DNA of 64,000 nt from Bradyrhizobium sp. CB1650 (lineage in GTDB: Bacteria; Pseudomonadota; Alphaproteobacteria; Rhizobiales; Xanthobacteraceae). Location: positions 5,361,501 to 5,425,500 of the forward strand of contig NZ_CP121695.1 in the NCBI RefSeq assembly GCF_029761915.1, written 5' to 3'. This document shows positions 7,491 through 15,782 of the stretch, one piece after another (positions within the stretch are counted from its first letter, which is position 1; each line of letters opens with the position of its first letter). Made by a program: the position numbers and the translations under genes. Below the pieces are notes generated by a model. The model was not told the DNA's origin. It was given only the letters and a program-made list of their open reading frames with translations, and ran no database searches.

Positions 7491-8636
7491 ATGCGGGCGA
7501 CGGACGATGTTCTCCCTTTCCACTACGAAGCCGATGATGCAGCCCTGGACGATCTCAGGCACAGGTTAGCCGTCGCGCGTTGGTCCGACCGCGAAACCGT
7601 GAATGACTGGACACAGGGGCCGCCGCTGCACGCGCTCCAAGCCTTCGTTGCAACCTGGCGAGACAACTACGACTGGCGGACCTTCGAACGACGGCTCAAT
7701 CGCTTTCCCCAATACCGAACCGTGATCGACGGCGTAGGCATCCATTTCCTGCATGTGCGATCCGAACGTCCCTCGGCACTGCCGATTTTGCTTACGCACG
7801 GATGGCCGGGATCGATCATCGAATTTCTCAACTTGATCGAACCCTTGGTTGACCCGACACCTCACGGCGGGACCATGGCCGATTGCTTCGATGTTATCAT
7901 TCCGAGCCTGCCCGGCCACGGTTTCTCCGACCATCCAAGCAAGCCCGGCTGGACCGTAGACAAGATCGCGGACGCCTGGATCGAGTTGATGCGGCGTATC
8001 GGATATTCCCGCTACGTCGCGCAAGGCGGCGACTGGGGCGCGATGATCACCACACGCATGGCGCAGAAAAAAGCTACCGGATTGATAGCGATCCACCTGA
8101 ACTACCCGCCAGTCTTCCCCGACCCGCTACCCGTCGACCCACCGCCTGAAGAGCTAAGAGCCATCGAAGAGTGGCAGCAATTTCAGCGCACCCAGATGGG
8201 CTACTATCAAATTCAGAGCACGCAGCCGCAGACGATCGGCTACGCGCTGACGGACTCGCCAGTCGGCCAGGCCGGATGGTTCCTTGGAAAGTTTCACGAC
8301 TGGACGGATCATCCCGAGGGTGAGCTTTCGGCGTTGTCCACCGAGCAGATGCTCGACGAGACGACCCTCTATTGGCTAACAAAGACCGCCACGTCATCGG
8401 CTCGGATGTATTTCGACAATAGCGGCGGTGGGCCCAACCTGGGGCGCGTCGAGCTTCCAGTTGGCTGCAGCATCTTTCCAAAAGAGAAGCCGAAGATGCA
8501 GAAGCGTTGGGCCGAGGCGTGCTACCCGAGCCTTTTCCATTGGCGCGAACTTGACCGTGGCGGGCACTTCGCGGCTTTCGAGCAACCCGCATCATTCGTG
8601 CAAGAGCTGCGCGACTGCTTCAGAAATCTGCGCTGA
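7491..8636 (+). CDS. Epoxide hydrolase (EHN-type alpha/beta hydrolase)
   Basis: 381-residue enzyme of the microsomal-type epoxide hydrolase family, which opens epoxides to diols by an aspartyl-ester mechanism. The N-terminal EHN region (about 8-110) contains WSDRE and YDWR. The oxyanion motif HGWPGS is at 103-108 and the nucleophile Asp181 lies in GGDWG. The catalytic His is in RGGHFAAFEQP near the C-terminus. The ATG at 7491 is preceded by CAGGAGG. Codons are less GC-rich than in the flanking core genes. It is about 83 bp downstream of the DHFR-like gene and probably in one transcript. Confidence 0.88.
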   Translation: MRATDDVLPFHYEADDAALDDLRHRLAVARWSDRETVNDWTQGPPLHALQAFVATWRDNYDWRTFERRLNRFPQYRTVIDGVGIHFLHVRSERPSALPILLTHGWPGSIIEFLNLIEPLVDPTPHGGTMADCFDVIIPSLPGHGFSDHPSKPGWTVDKIADAWIELMRRIGYSRYVAQGGDWGAMITTRMAQKKATGLIAIHLNYPPVFPDPLPVDPPPEELRAIEEWQQFQRTQMGYYQIQSTQPQTIGYALTDSPVGQAGWFLGKFHDWTDHPEGELSALSTEQMLDETTLYWLTKTATSSARMYFDNSGGGPNLGRVELPVGCSIFPKEKPKMQKRWAEACYPSLFHWRELDRGGHFAAFEQPASFVQELRDCFRNLR

Positions 8637-8702
8637 TCAGACTTCGGCCGAATTCGGGGCGGCCAAGTGACGGAAGATGAGTATATTGAACAGGAGTTCG
8701 AG

Positions 8703-9032
8703 ATGGCCTCGCAACCTAAAGCGCCGCTTGCCATCGGCCAGGTGCTTGAGATTACTTTTGCACCTTTCACACCGCGGATCACTATTCGCACCGAACGCGA
8801 ACTGACCGTAGAAATCATTGCGGGTGACAATATCGGCTTCTCCGACACCGTCGAGTATGAGGCGGTCGCGATCCGTGACGACCTGATAATTCTGTCGTGG
8901 CAGGAACACAACGCAAGCACTATCGTGCACGTGCTTGATCTCACGTCCCGCAAGGCGCACACCGCAGTAACGCCGGGGAAAGGCGGCTTTATGCGACTGA
9001 CGGGTCCAATCGAGTTTAAACCTGACATCTAA
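8703..9032 (+). CDS. MoaF-like small beta-rich protein
   Basis: 109-residue protein made almost entirely of predicted beta strands, resembling the lipocalin-like MoaF family (EITFAPFTPRITIRTE, EYEAVAIRDDLIILSWQEH, STIVHVLDL). No catalytic residues or signal peptide are evident. The start at 8703 is chosen because CAGGAG lies at 8691-8696; a GTG at 8667 in the same frame gives 12 extra residues. It follows the epoxide hydrolase by 66 bp and is likely in the same operon. The role is unknown. Confidence 0.6.
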   Translation: MASQPKAPLAIGQVLEITFAPFTPRITIRTERELTVEIIAGDNIGFSDTVEYEAVAIRDDLIILSWQEHNASTIVHVLDLTSRKAHTAVTPGKGGFMRLTGPIEFKPDI

Positions 9033-9211
9033 CGATTGGTCACGAGTTTCTGTCGCGAGCTATCGCGGGCGACGAAGAAAGACCGTCAGCTTGAGACTGG
9101 CTACTGTGTCAGCGCATTCGCGATTGCGAGCGCGGGTCCCAGAGCGCGACAAACCGCGGGGACTCCTTGGTTGGATGAGGCGTTCTTGGATTGTGAACCG
9201 GCACATGAATT

Positions 9212-9307
9212 ATGACTGAACGCGTAGCTATCGCAACTGGTGCAGGGCGTCGCTTTGGGCGCGTCATGGCGATGACCCTGCTAAGCGCAGGCCATCGCGT
9301 ATTTTGA
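9212..9307 (+). pseudogene. Truncated short-chain dehydrogenase (N-terminal Rossmann fragment)
   Basis: A 31-codon open frame beginning MTERVAIATGAGRRFGR and ending GHRVF before a stop. It reproduces the first strand, the TGxxxGxG-type nucleotide loop and first helix of an SDR enzyme; nothing after the second strand remains. I see no continuation in any frame up to the next gene. The rest of the 340 bp gap 9033-9372 has no supported gene, so the fragment looks like debris from a deletion. Confidence 0.7.
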
Positions 9308-9372
9308 CTTCGACAGATCTTGAATAGCAGGTTGGTGCCGTACCGCTTGGCAACAGTAGCGAGGATTCGATC

Positions 9373-9831
9373 ATGATGGCTCGCCCCGACATCGCAGTCG
9401 CGAGTGCTGAAGCTGAAGTCGCAGTCCGAACGTTTGCCGCCGGGCTCCAAGCGGGTTACGACCACCGCGACGCCGAAGTGTTGAACCGCCAGTTCGCCGC
9501 AAACGTCATTTGGGGCAGCCCGTATGGCGCACTGATCGATGGCTACGACCAGCTCCACCCGATTCACGTGCGCTTCCAACAGCAACCGAGGAAGGGACCG
9601 GCGTTCCGTTATCAGGTGCGACACGTCTTGGCAGTTCGCGAAGATGTGGTGATTGCGCACATCGCCCGGCTGGCGCTTGGACCAGAAGGAGAGCCGCTGC
9701 CGCCGAGTTCCGATCCCGGTCAGCCGTTCTCCGAGATGGCCATGTATGTGCTTGTCCGCCGCGACGGGCAGTGGTGGCTAGCTGCCGGCCAGAATACGCC
9801 CATGCGGCCCGGCGGAGCAGTTCCGGCCTAA
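9373..9831 (+). CDS. SnoaL-like / NTF2-family (SgcJ/EcaC type) protein
   Basis: 152-residue protein of the cone-shaped NTF2-like superfamily. An N-terminal helix pair (AVRTFAAGLQAGYDHRDAEV) is followed by NVIWGSPYGALIDGYDQL, a typical strand-helix segment, and a C-terminal YVLVRRDGQWWLAAGQNTP. Members act as small isomerases, hydrolases or ligand-binding domains, and this one cannot be assigned. It precedes an SDR by 106 bp on the same strand, in the catabolic part of the 7.1 kb islet. Confidence 0.75.
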   Translation: MMARPDIAVASAEAEVAVRTFAAGLQAGYDHRDAEVLNRQFAANVIWGSPYGALIDGYDQLHPIHVRFQQQPRKGPAFRYQVRHVLAVREDVVIAHIARLALGPEGEPLPPSSDPGQPFSEMAMYVLVRRDGQWWLAAGQNTPMRPGGAVPA

Positions 9832-9937
9832 GTGTAAGGCACCCGCACGCTCGGAGTCAGCATCCGGAACAGACTGAGGCGCATCCCGTTACTGTGTCGC
9901 AAGCGGGGATTTCGCCCTCAAAAGGAGGCGCCGAACG

Positions 9938-10813
9938 ATGGCTGAACAACGGCGAAAACAGCGCGTCTGGTTTGTGACTGGAAGCTCGAGTGGCTTTGGC
10001 CGGGCTCTCAGCGAGGCCGTCCTCGATCACGGCGATCGGTTAGTAGCCACAGCCCGCCATATCGATGACATTCGTGCGTTGACAAATCACGGACGCGAGC
10101 GCGCCCTGGCGCTGCCCTTGGATGTCACGAATGCGACAGCGGCAAAAGAAGCCGTCAATGAGGCCGTGGAATATTTCGGCCGCCTCGACGTAGTCTTCAA
10201 CAACGCCGGATACGGCCATGTCGGCGCGATCGAGGAACTTTCCGAAGCCGAGCTCCGGCAGCAGGTAGAAGTCGATTTCTTCGGCGTCGTGAATGTAACG
10301 CGCGCGGCGTTGCCGCATATGCGCAAGCAGCGTTCAGGTCATTTCGTACAGATGTCGTCGCTTAACGGCGTCGAGCCCTTACCGGGCGGCGCTTTCTATA
10401 CCGCCGCCAAATTCGCAGTGAAAGGCTTCTCGGAATCCTTGGCCGGCGAGGTCGGCCATCTCGGAATCAAAGTGACCATCGTCGAGCCGGCTCCGTTCCG
10501 CACGCGATTTCTTAGCAACGAATCCGCAAAGTGGTCACGTCCGATGGACGATTATGACGCCAGCGTTGGACAGGTGCGCCGGACTCTGAGGCAAATAGAC
10601 GGTAAGCAGCCAGGCGACCCCGCCCGCGCGGCACAAGCCATCATTGAGGTCGTCGAGGCCGAGAACCCGCCCTTGCGGCTGCCGTTGGGGCAGATCGCGC
10701 TCGACCACATCCGAGCGATGCTCGACGCCGAAGCGCGGGAACTCGAAACCTGGGCGCATCTGAGCGCCACGACGGATTTCAAGCACGCGCGCGCAAGTCA
10801 ACCCAATCAATGA
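9938..10813 (+). CDS. SDR-family NAD(P)-dependent oxidoreductase
   Basis: 291-residue classical short-chain dehydrogenase. Cofactor loop TGSSSGFG is at 14-21, NNAGYG at 88-93, catalytic Ser140/141, and YTAAK at 154-158 gives Tyr154 and Lys158. The extended C-terminus (to 291) and EPAPFRTRF resemble the retinol/17-beta-hydroxysteroid-dehydrogenase-like oxidoreductases often seen beside hydrolases. AAAGGAGG lies upstream of the ATG. An alpha/beta hydrolase and a GMC oxidoreductase follow, suggesting stepwise oxidation of an imported small molecule. Confidence 0.88.
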   Translation: MAEQRRKQRVWFVTGSSSGFGRALSEAVLDHGDRLVATARHIDDIRALTNHGRERALALPLDVTNATAAKEAVNEAVEYFGRLDVVFNNAGYGHVGAIEELSEAELRQQVEVDFFGVVNVTRAALPHMRKQRSGHFVQMSSLNGVEPLPGGAFYTAAKFAVKGFSESLAGEVGHLGIKVTIVEPAPFRTRFLSNESAKWSRPMDDYDASVGQVRRTLRQIDGKQPGDPARAAQAIIEVVEAENPPLRLPLGQIALDHIRAMLDAEARELETWAHLSATTDFKHARASQPNQ

Positions 10814-10944
10814 CAGGCATCGAATCGGATGTCGGTCACGCCTCACTCTAATTGATTCATCCCGACCGTTGCTGCGCGGTCGTGAGGTGCCGATCGGCGC
10901 CCTATAGGGCGGTCGCGTCAACGCATCTGATCAAGGAGATCCAA

Positions 10945-11907
10945 ATGAGCAAGTCCAGCGACTTGCAGGAAGGCAATTTTGGTCCTCCGGTTTCAATCAC
11001 TCACCGGAGAGCGACTGCGAACGGGCTGGACCACCATTATCTTGTAGCGGGCGACGGTGATCCCATCCTGTTGCTGCATGGGTTCCCGCAACATTCGCTG
11101 ATGTGGCGGCGGCTTATGACAATGCTTGCGGCTCACCACCGTGTGATCGCGCCTGACCTTCGCGGCGCGGGAGGCACCACCATCATGCCGGGGGGCTACG
11201 ACAAGCGGACCATGGCTGCCGACATGCAAGCGCTTCTCAGTCAGCTTGTTCTCCATCCCGTCGACGTCGTCGGATATGACCATGGTGCGGGCGTCGCCTA
11301 CCAACTCGCGGCCCGCCACCCGGATTTCGTACGGCGTCTCTGCGTGATCGAATACGCGCTACCCGGATTCGGCTACGAGGCGGAGATGGCGCCGAGGCCG
11401 GACTGGAATGCCGGCAGCGCCTGGCAGCTCGGCTTCTTTACCGTCCCGGAGGTCGCCGAGCATTTCATGCGCGGACGTGAACGGGATCTTCTTACCTGGT
11501 TCTTCTGGCATGCTGCCTGCAATCCATCCGCCGTGACGCCGGAGGACTTCGAGGAATATGTCCGCCAGATTTGCAAGCCGGGCGCGCTGCGAGCCGGCAT
11601 CAACTATTACGCTGCCGTTTGGCAGGATATGACCGACCACAAAGAGGCAGCACGAACGAAGCTGAACATCCCGATCCTCGCGCTCGGCGGGGAATGCAGT
11701 TATGGCGAAAAGGTATTCGAGGCTTGGCGGTCGCTGGCCGACGATGTGCGCGGCGGATTGATAAAAGACGCAGGCCACTGGCCCGCCGACGAAAATCCAG
11801 CCGAGATGGCGCGCCTCGTCCTCGAATTTTTCGACGGTGAAGATCAGCCGGCGCTCAAATCGGCGCCGACTTCGAAACCGGACCGCCTCGGCAACCGGCC
11901 CCACTGA
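10945..11907 (+). CDS. Alpha/beta hydrolase (epoxide hydrolase / haloalkane dehalogenase class)
   Basis: 320-residue cytosolic hydrolase. The oxyanion motif HGFPQH is at 45-50, the nucleophile is Asp112 in GYDHGAG, and a catalytic His lies in DAGHWPADENP near the end. An Asp nucleophile, not Ser, points to epoxide hydrolase or dehalogenase chemistry. The ATG at 10945 has AAGGAG seven bases upstream; the longer open frame from 10852 lacks a ribosome site. The stop is 13 bp before the GMC oxidoreductase start, so the two are surely one transcript. Confidence 0.85.
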   Translation: MSKSSDLQEGNFGPPVSITHRRATANGLDHHYLVAGDGDPILLLHGFPQHSLMWRRLMTMLAAHHRVIAPDLRGAGGTTIMPGGYDKRTMAADMQALLSQLVLHPVDVVGYDHGAGVAYQLAARHPDFVRRLCVIEYALPGFGYEAEMAPRPDWNAGSAWQLGFFTVPEVAEHFMRGRERDLLTWFFWHAACNPSAVTPEDFEEYVRQICKPGALRAGINYYAAVWQDMTDHKEAARTKLNIPILALGGECSYGEKVFEAWRSLADDVRGGLIKDAGHWPADENPAEMARLVLEFFDGEDQPALKSAPTSKPDRLGNRPH

Positions 11908-11920
11908 TCCGGAGCTTGTC

Positions 11921-13411
11921 ATGCGATACGATATCGTCATCATCGGCGGCGGGTCCGCAGGCTGCGTCCTCGCTAACCGACTCAGTGAAGATCCGGGGCG
12001 CGATGTTCTGCTTTTGGAGGCAGGCGAGGCTCCGGCTGCCGACGCGTATCCTGACATGCTGGCTGATGCCGATGGACTGGGGGGCGGTTCGGCTTACGAT
12101 TGGGGCTATCGCAGCGAGCCGGGAAGGCTCGGCTATCCTATCGCGGCTCAGAGCGGAAAGGTTCTCGGCGGTGGATCGGCGATCAATGCCGCCGTCGTCA
12201 AGAGAGCGGTCGCCGGCGACTTCGCGAAATGGAGAAGGCATAACCTTCCGGGCTGGGAGTTCGCGCAAGCTCTTCAGTGGTATAAGGCGCTGGAGAACAC
12301 GCCGACCGGCTTGCAGGCTTGGCATGGACGTTCCGGACCATTTCCGATCCGTCAGCCATCAGTCGAGCAGGTCACCAAGCCGCTGCGGGCTTTCGTAGAC
12401 GCCGCGGTAGCGGCTGGCTTCGACCGCATCGATGATTTTAACGGGCCGGTACAGCACGGTGTCGGCATCGACCCTGTGAACGTGATCAATGGCGTCCGCC
12501 AGAACACTGGCATGACCTATCTACGCGACCGCGTGCGGGCGCGTCCAAATCTGACCATTCGCGCTGGCGCACCGGTGGATCGGATTGAGTTCGAAGAAGC
12601 TCAGGCGGTGCGGCTGCGTCTCGTAGATGGGTCGAAGATCGAGGCGCGCCATTTCGTCCTCTCGGCAGGAGTCTATGGAAGCCCTGCCATCCTCATGCGC
12701 TCAGGAGTCGGCCCGGCGAGGGATCTCGAAACGCTTGGAATTCGCCTGGTGGCGGACCTGCCTGTCGGGCGACGTCTACGCGACCATCCTTTCTATTATA
12801 ACGGATACGCGCTGAAGGCCGAAGCCGGGACGATGCATCCGGCCCGAGCAGCCACGATCTGGACGCGGTCCACCGAAGCAATCGACGATGAGCTCGACCT
12901 TCAGGTCACAGCATCCAATTTTAGCGGGGCGGAGATTCCGACAGGACTTGGACTGACGCTTGCGGTTGCTGTTACGGTGCCGAGATCAATCGGCCGAGTC
13001 GCGCTGCAGAGCCGCGATCCGCGTGTCTCGCCCGTCATCGACTACAATCTGCTTGCCGATCCAAGCGACCGCCGGCGCATGATGCAGGGGCTAAAGCTGG
13101 CGCGACGCATCGCACAAACCATGCCGCTCGCCGCGCTGATCGATCACGAAACAAGTCCTGGCGCCGGGATCACGAGCGATGCCGCGCTGGAAGCGGCGAT
13201 CGAAAGCCGTCTCGACACCTTCCATCATGGATGCTGCACCGTTCCGATGGGCGGCGACGACGATCCAGACGCTGTTGTCGATCCAACGGGAGCCGTTCGA
13301 GGTGTTGCGAACCTGTGGGTCATCGACGCGTCGATCTTTCCAGAAATTCCTTCGACGCCGATCAATTTGACAGTGATCATGCTGGCCGAGCATCTCGCAG
13401 CAGTTGGCTGA
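11921..13411 (+). CDS. GMC-family FAD oxidoreductase (choline-dehydrogenase-like)
   Basis: 496-residue flavoenzyme that oxidises alcohols or related groups. The FAD-binding GGGSAGCVLANRLSEDP is at 10-26, the family signature VLGGGSAINAAV at about 80-91, and the C-terminal flavin segment NLWVIDASIFPEIP leads into PINLTVIMLAE. The conserved active-site His lies in FHHGCCTVPMGG. The ATG at 11921 is just downstream of GGAG; the upstream-extended frame overlaps the previous gene and is not used. The substrate is unknown. Two Asp-nucleophile hydrolases in the same islet suggest that it may act on a diol or alcohol that they release. Confidence 0.88.
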   Translation: MRYDIVIIGGGSAGCVLANRLSEDPGRDVLLLEAGEAPAADAYPDMLADADGLGGGSAYDWGYRSEPGRLGYPIAAQSGKVLGGGSAINAAVVKRAVAGDFAKWRRHNLPGWEFAQALQWYKALENTPTGLQAWHGRSGPFPIRQPSVEQVTKPLRAFVDAAVAAGFDRIDDFNGPVQHGVGIDPVNVINGVRQNTGMTYLRDRVRARPNLTIRAGAPVDRIEFEEAQAVRLRLVDGSKIEARHFVLSAGVYGSPAILMRSGVGPARDLETLGIRLVADLPVGRRLRDHPFYYNGYALKAEAGTMHPARAATIWTRSTEAIDDELDLQVTASNFSGAEIPTGLGLTLAVAVTVPRSIGRVALQSRDPRVSPVIDYNLLADPSDRRRMMQGLKLARRIAQTMPLAALIDHETSPGAGITSDAALEAAIESRLDTFHHGCCTVPMGGDDDPDAVVDPTGAVRGVANLWVIDASIFPEIPSTPINLTVIMLAEHLAAVG

Positions 13412-13635
13412 AGCTCGCTCGCGGTCGAACCGTTTGCGCTGTCGGTAACGTCGCGGCGCTCTCGCCCTCCCCCTTCCTATACTGTCCCGCTTTGACGCGA
13501 TAACGGAGCATATTCTGGCAGGCCGGCTTCGAAGATCGACGCCAAGGACCTTCAAGGACTATCGAAGACGGACGATTGATCCCACTTCGCTGTCCGATCC
13601 ATGTCTATCCCGCACCTAGCCTTTTCTACGCCCCG

Positions 13636-13696
13636 TCACTCCCACTCGATTATCTTTATGCATCGTAACGCGCTGATTTATAATCGCAAAATATTT
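13636..13696 (-). other. att-like site S2: copy of the guaA 3' end with island arm
   Basis: Core TCCCACTCGAT at 13640-13650, then TTATGCAT, CGCTGATTTA and an A/T-rich end (CAAAATATTT). It matches S3 and S1 in order and orientation. It lies in the 526 bp gap 13412-13937 and separates the 7.1 kb islet from the 2.0 kb islet. The left part of that gap (13412-13635) shows no supported gene; the right part (13697-13937) is AT-richer and contains the hairpin at 13829. Confidence 0.7.
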
Positions 13697-13828
13697 CCTC
13701 TGACGGTCGAAGTCCGACCGCTGAGCCGTCAAAATTTTCCGCTTTTTGATTTCAAAGGAGAATTCGCGCGATTCGGATTCAGCGCGGTTTCGAGGACTAT
13801 CGAGAACGATCGGTCTTTGCCCTCCGGG

Positions 13829-13852
13829 GCCGCTGCGTGAGCAGCGGCGTTT
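13829..13852 (+). terminator. Perfect 8-bp stem hairpin, terminator-like
   Basis: GCCGCTGC, loop GTGA, GCAGCGGC, followed by GTTTGT. It is GC-rich with a short T-containing tail, and lies upstream of the HabA-like gene. It could end a transcript entering from the left; the weak T-tract makes this uncertain. Confidence 0.4.
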
Positions 13853-13937
13853 GTCCAAGAGAGGCAACGCGGGCTCAGGCAGACTTTGGCAGGGTCGTCC
13901 CTGACCGCCATCGTTTTGGTATGGGAGCTAGAAGCGC

Positions 13938-14396
13938 ATGACGGGCAACATGGGATCCCTGTTAGAGCGCCAGGGACATCGCCTGATCCAGCTTGGCGTA
14001 GTCCTCTTCCTCTTCACGTCGTTCGAGGGTTTTACCGTTCCGTACTTCGCAGTGCCGAGCCTCGGACGGTCGGTCCACACCCTGAGCGCGTTCTCCGGGG
14101 TCTTGCTGATAGCGCTCGGTCTGGTGTGGCCGAGGCTTTCTCTCGGCGCTGCCGCCTCTCGCGTCGCGTTCTGGTTCCTGATCTATTCGGATCTGGAAAC
14201 GATAGCTGCTTTCATCATTGCGGGCCTCTGGGGAGCCGGTGGGTCGATCATTCCCATCGCATCCGGCGGCGCGCGCGGCAGCGACTTTCAGGAAGCCGTG
14301 ATCCAGGCCGTGGCGTACCCGGCTGCGCCGACCGGCATTGCCTCCTTCGGGCTGATCCTCTGGGGACTTCGACGAATTCGAAGCCGAACAGCATGA
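13938..14396 (+). CDS. Four-helix membrane protein, hydroxylaminobenzene-mutase (HabA/B)-like
   Basis: 152-residue inner-membrane protein with four hydrophobic helices (about 15-35, 48-65, 75-98, 122-145). The pattern RLIQLGVVLFLF, then SAFSGVLLIALGLVWPRLSL, then WGAGGSIIPIASGG and a final LWGLRR resembles hydroxylaminobenzene mutase-type proteins, small membrane enzymes that rearrange hydroxylaminobenzene to aminophenol. The resemblance is by eye only; a generic DUF membrane protein is the alternative. The stop overlaps the start of a 14-codon reading frame (ATGA), and the gene stands alone in its islet. Confidence 0.55.
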   Translation: MTGNMGSLLERQGHRLIQLGVVLFLFTSFEGFTVPYFAVPSLGRSVHTLSAFSGVLLIALGLVWPRLSLGAAASRVAFWFLIYSDLETIAAFIIAGLWGAGGSIIPIASGGARGSDFQEAVIQAVAYPAAPTGIASFGLILWGLRRIRSRTA

Positions 14397-14460
14397 GTTT
14401 CAAGGATCTCGCGCAAGAGAAAGAGGAGAAGAAATGACCGCCGATGCCGCTCCGAGTGCG
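14393..14460 (+). pseudogene. Two ATGA-coupled short frames; probable head of a truncated gene
   Basis: A 14-codon frame (MSFKDLAQEKEEKK) starts at 14393 inside the stop of the preceding gene. Its own stop at 14435-14437 overlaps a further ATG at 14434 with AAGAGGAGAA upstream, an excellent ribosome site. That second frame starts MTADAAPSAV but then runs antisense through the next gene with no protein-like composition. I read this as the 5' end of an operon partner cut off near 14460. Confidence 0.4.
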
Positions 14461-14461
14461 G

Positions 14462-14830
14462 TCAGGCGCGGCGGAGACCGAGCCACCAGAACAGCGCTGC
14501 CATCAAGAGGCGGATGGCGAGATTGGCGCCGATGGCGACCGGCGCCAGGCGCGCCAGTGCATCGGCCAGCGCAGCACTCAGGTGACTGACGAGCATGGTC
14601 CACGCGACAAGTCGCAGCGCCTCCCGGTCGGTGAGCCGCAGCGCGAGCGCGCAGAGCGCCGCAAGCCCGAGCTCGGCGCTGCCGAGCAGCCAGGCGACGA
14701 AGTTCGCCTCCGATGGCAGCACGATGCCCACGGTGGCGGGGATAGCGGCCGGGAAGAGCAGGAGCACGACGCCAGCAGCGAGCGTCGCCACGGCGTTGAC
14801 GACAAGGAGGATGCGGAACGCCAGAGACAT
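14462..14830 (-). CDS. Small four-helix membrane protein, unknown function
   Basis: 122 residues, nearly all hydrophobic. The four helices are at about 5-28, 42-65, 72-92 and 98-118, with a charged RLTDREALR loop, so it is an inner-membrane protein. The family is not recognised; the length and helix spacing fit the many DUF-type small membrane proteins. No operon partner lies on the same strand. The 228 bp to its right (14831-15058) contain no intact gene; a 72-codon plus-strand frame at 14857 is probably spurious or very decayed. Confidence 0.6.
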   Translation of the reverse strand: MSLAFRILLVVNAVATLAAGVVLLLFPAAIPATVGIVLPSEANFVAWLLGSAELGLAALCALALRLTDREALRLVAWTMLVSHLSAALADALARLAPVAIGANLAIRLLMAALFWWLGLRRA

Positions 14831-15058
14831 GGTGGCCTGATGGCAGTACCAGCGCGATGGAGCATTGCCGAACGTCCGAGCGGAGAGTGCGAACGGATCC
14901 TGCTGTACAACGCTACGGCATTACAGTCGACGACCGCCGTCGGTGCGAGTTCCTCGATCGCAGCTTTGGCCTGTCGGCTGGAGCAGCTCCCTCAGATGCA
15001 TTCAGCCGGCTTTGCGAAGCGCACGAACATGAACATCGTGTCGACGATCTGGCGCCAC

Positions 15059-15424
15059 TCATTTCTTCTTGAACTCAAACAGTTCAACCAGATTGCCCGA
15101 CGGATCTTCCAGAAGTCTGGCGCGACCAGCTCCCGCCTCGCTGATTTCTCCCCTGAATTTGGCGCCTGCATCGCTCAACCGGCCGACGAGGACGTCTATG
15201 TCTTTCGTGACGATCATGAATCGGTTCCATCCGCCGGGCTGTGGTTTACCGCCAGCAGTTCCACCACTTCCTGCTCCCGGAGCGCTAAGATAAAGCGTGA
15301 GATCATCGCGAATGAGCGCTGCGAACTTGCCAGGGTTGTGCATGTCAACCTTGAATTCGAGCTTATCACGATAAAACGCGACCGAACTATCAATGTCTGT
15401 CACAATGTATCGGACGGATGCCAC
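15059..15424 (-). CDS. VOC-family (glyoxalase/bleomycin-resistance) protein
   Basis: 121-residue single-module vicinal-oxygen-chelate protein: ASVRYIVTDIDSSVAFYRD opens the first beta-alpha-beta-beta-beta unit and LLEDPSGNLVELFEF closes the second. The metal-ligand pattern is partial (the Glu in NLVELFEF is present, the early His is absent), so enzymatic function is uncertain. The start is a GTG preceded by AAAGGAG. An imperfect palindrome at 15439-15467 lies immediately upstream. Confidence 0.82.
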   Translation of the reverse strand: MASVRYIVTDIDSSVAFYRDKLEFKVDMHNPGKFAALIRDDLTLYLSAPGAGSGGTAGGKPQPGGWNRFMIVTKDIDVLVGRLSDAGAKFRGEISEAGAGRARLLEDPSGNLVELFEFKKK

Positions 15425-15438
15425 GGTTCGTTCTCCTT

Positions 15439-15467
15439 TCGCCTAGAAAGTGAACTGGCTAGGGCGA
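15439..15467. promoter_or_regulatory. Imperfect palindrome upstream of the VOC gene
   Basis: TCGCCTAG (15439-15446) and CTAGGGCGA (15459-15467) are inverted with a one-base indel, around a 12-base spacer. The position 15-43 bp upstream of the VOC start suits an operator. No regulator gene is adjacent. Confidence 0.3.
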
Positions 15468-15637
15468 ATGTGGTTGCCTTGACATTGCCGATTACGGCGA
15501 ACAGTCGGCCACCTGGCTGATGAGAGCACGGCCTTAGCCTTCTACGGCCCGCGGAACGGCGTCTATCGGCCGCCATTGCTGGCCTCAAATTCGCTTACGC
15601 ATGCTCTTCTATCCCATGCTACTCCAAGGTACTCCCC

Positions 15638-15698
15638 TCACTCCGACTCGATTGTTCTGAGCGATGACAATGCGCTGATTTATCAGCACAAATTTTTT
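15638..15698 (-). other. att-like site S1: copy of the guaA 3' end with island arm
   Basis: Core TCCGACTCGAT (15642-15652) differs from guaA by one base. The arm contains GCGCTGATTTATCAG and CAAATTTTTT and aligns with S2 (CGCTGATTTA) and S3 (CTGATTTAG). It separates the 2.0 kb islet from the 0.8 kb islet next to guaA. Confidence 0.68.
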
Positions 15699-15782
15699 CG
15701 ACCTTCAGCAAAGAACCGACTCCACGATCCGTCAGAAATTTGCGCTCCTGGGATGGTTCGGTTTCTTCAATAGCGGCCGGGC

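Noticed and set aside
14857..15072. A 71-codon plus-strand frame that could be a DUF1488-like remnant
   Set aside because: Only a vague resemblance (YGITVDDRRRCEF), no ribosome site and overlap with the VOC gene end.
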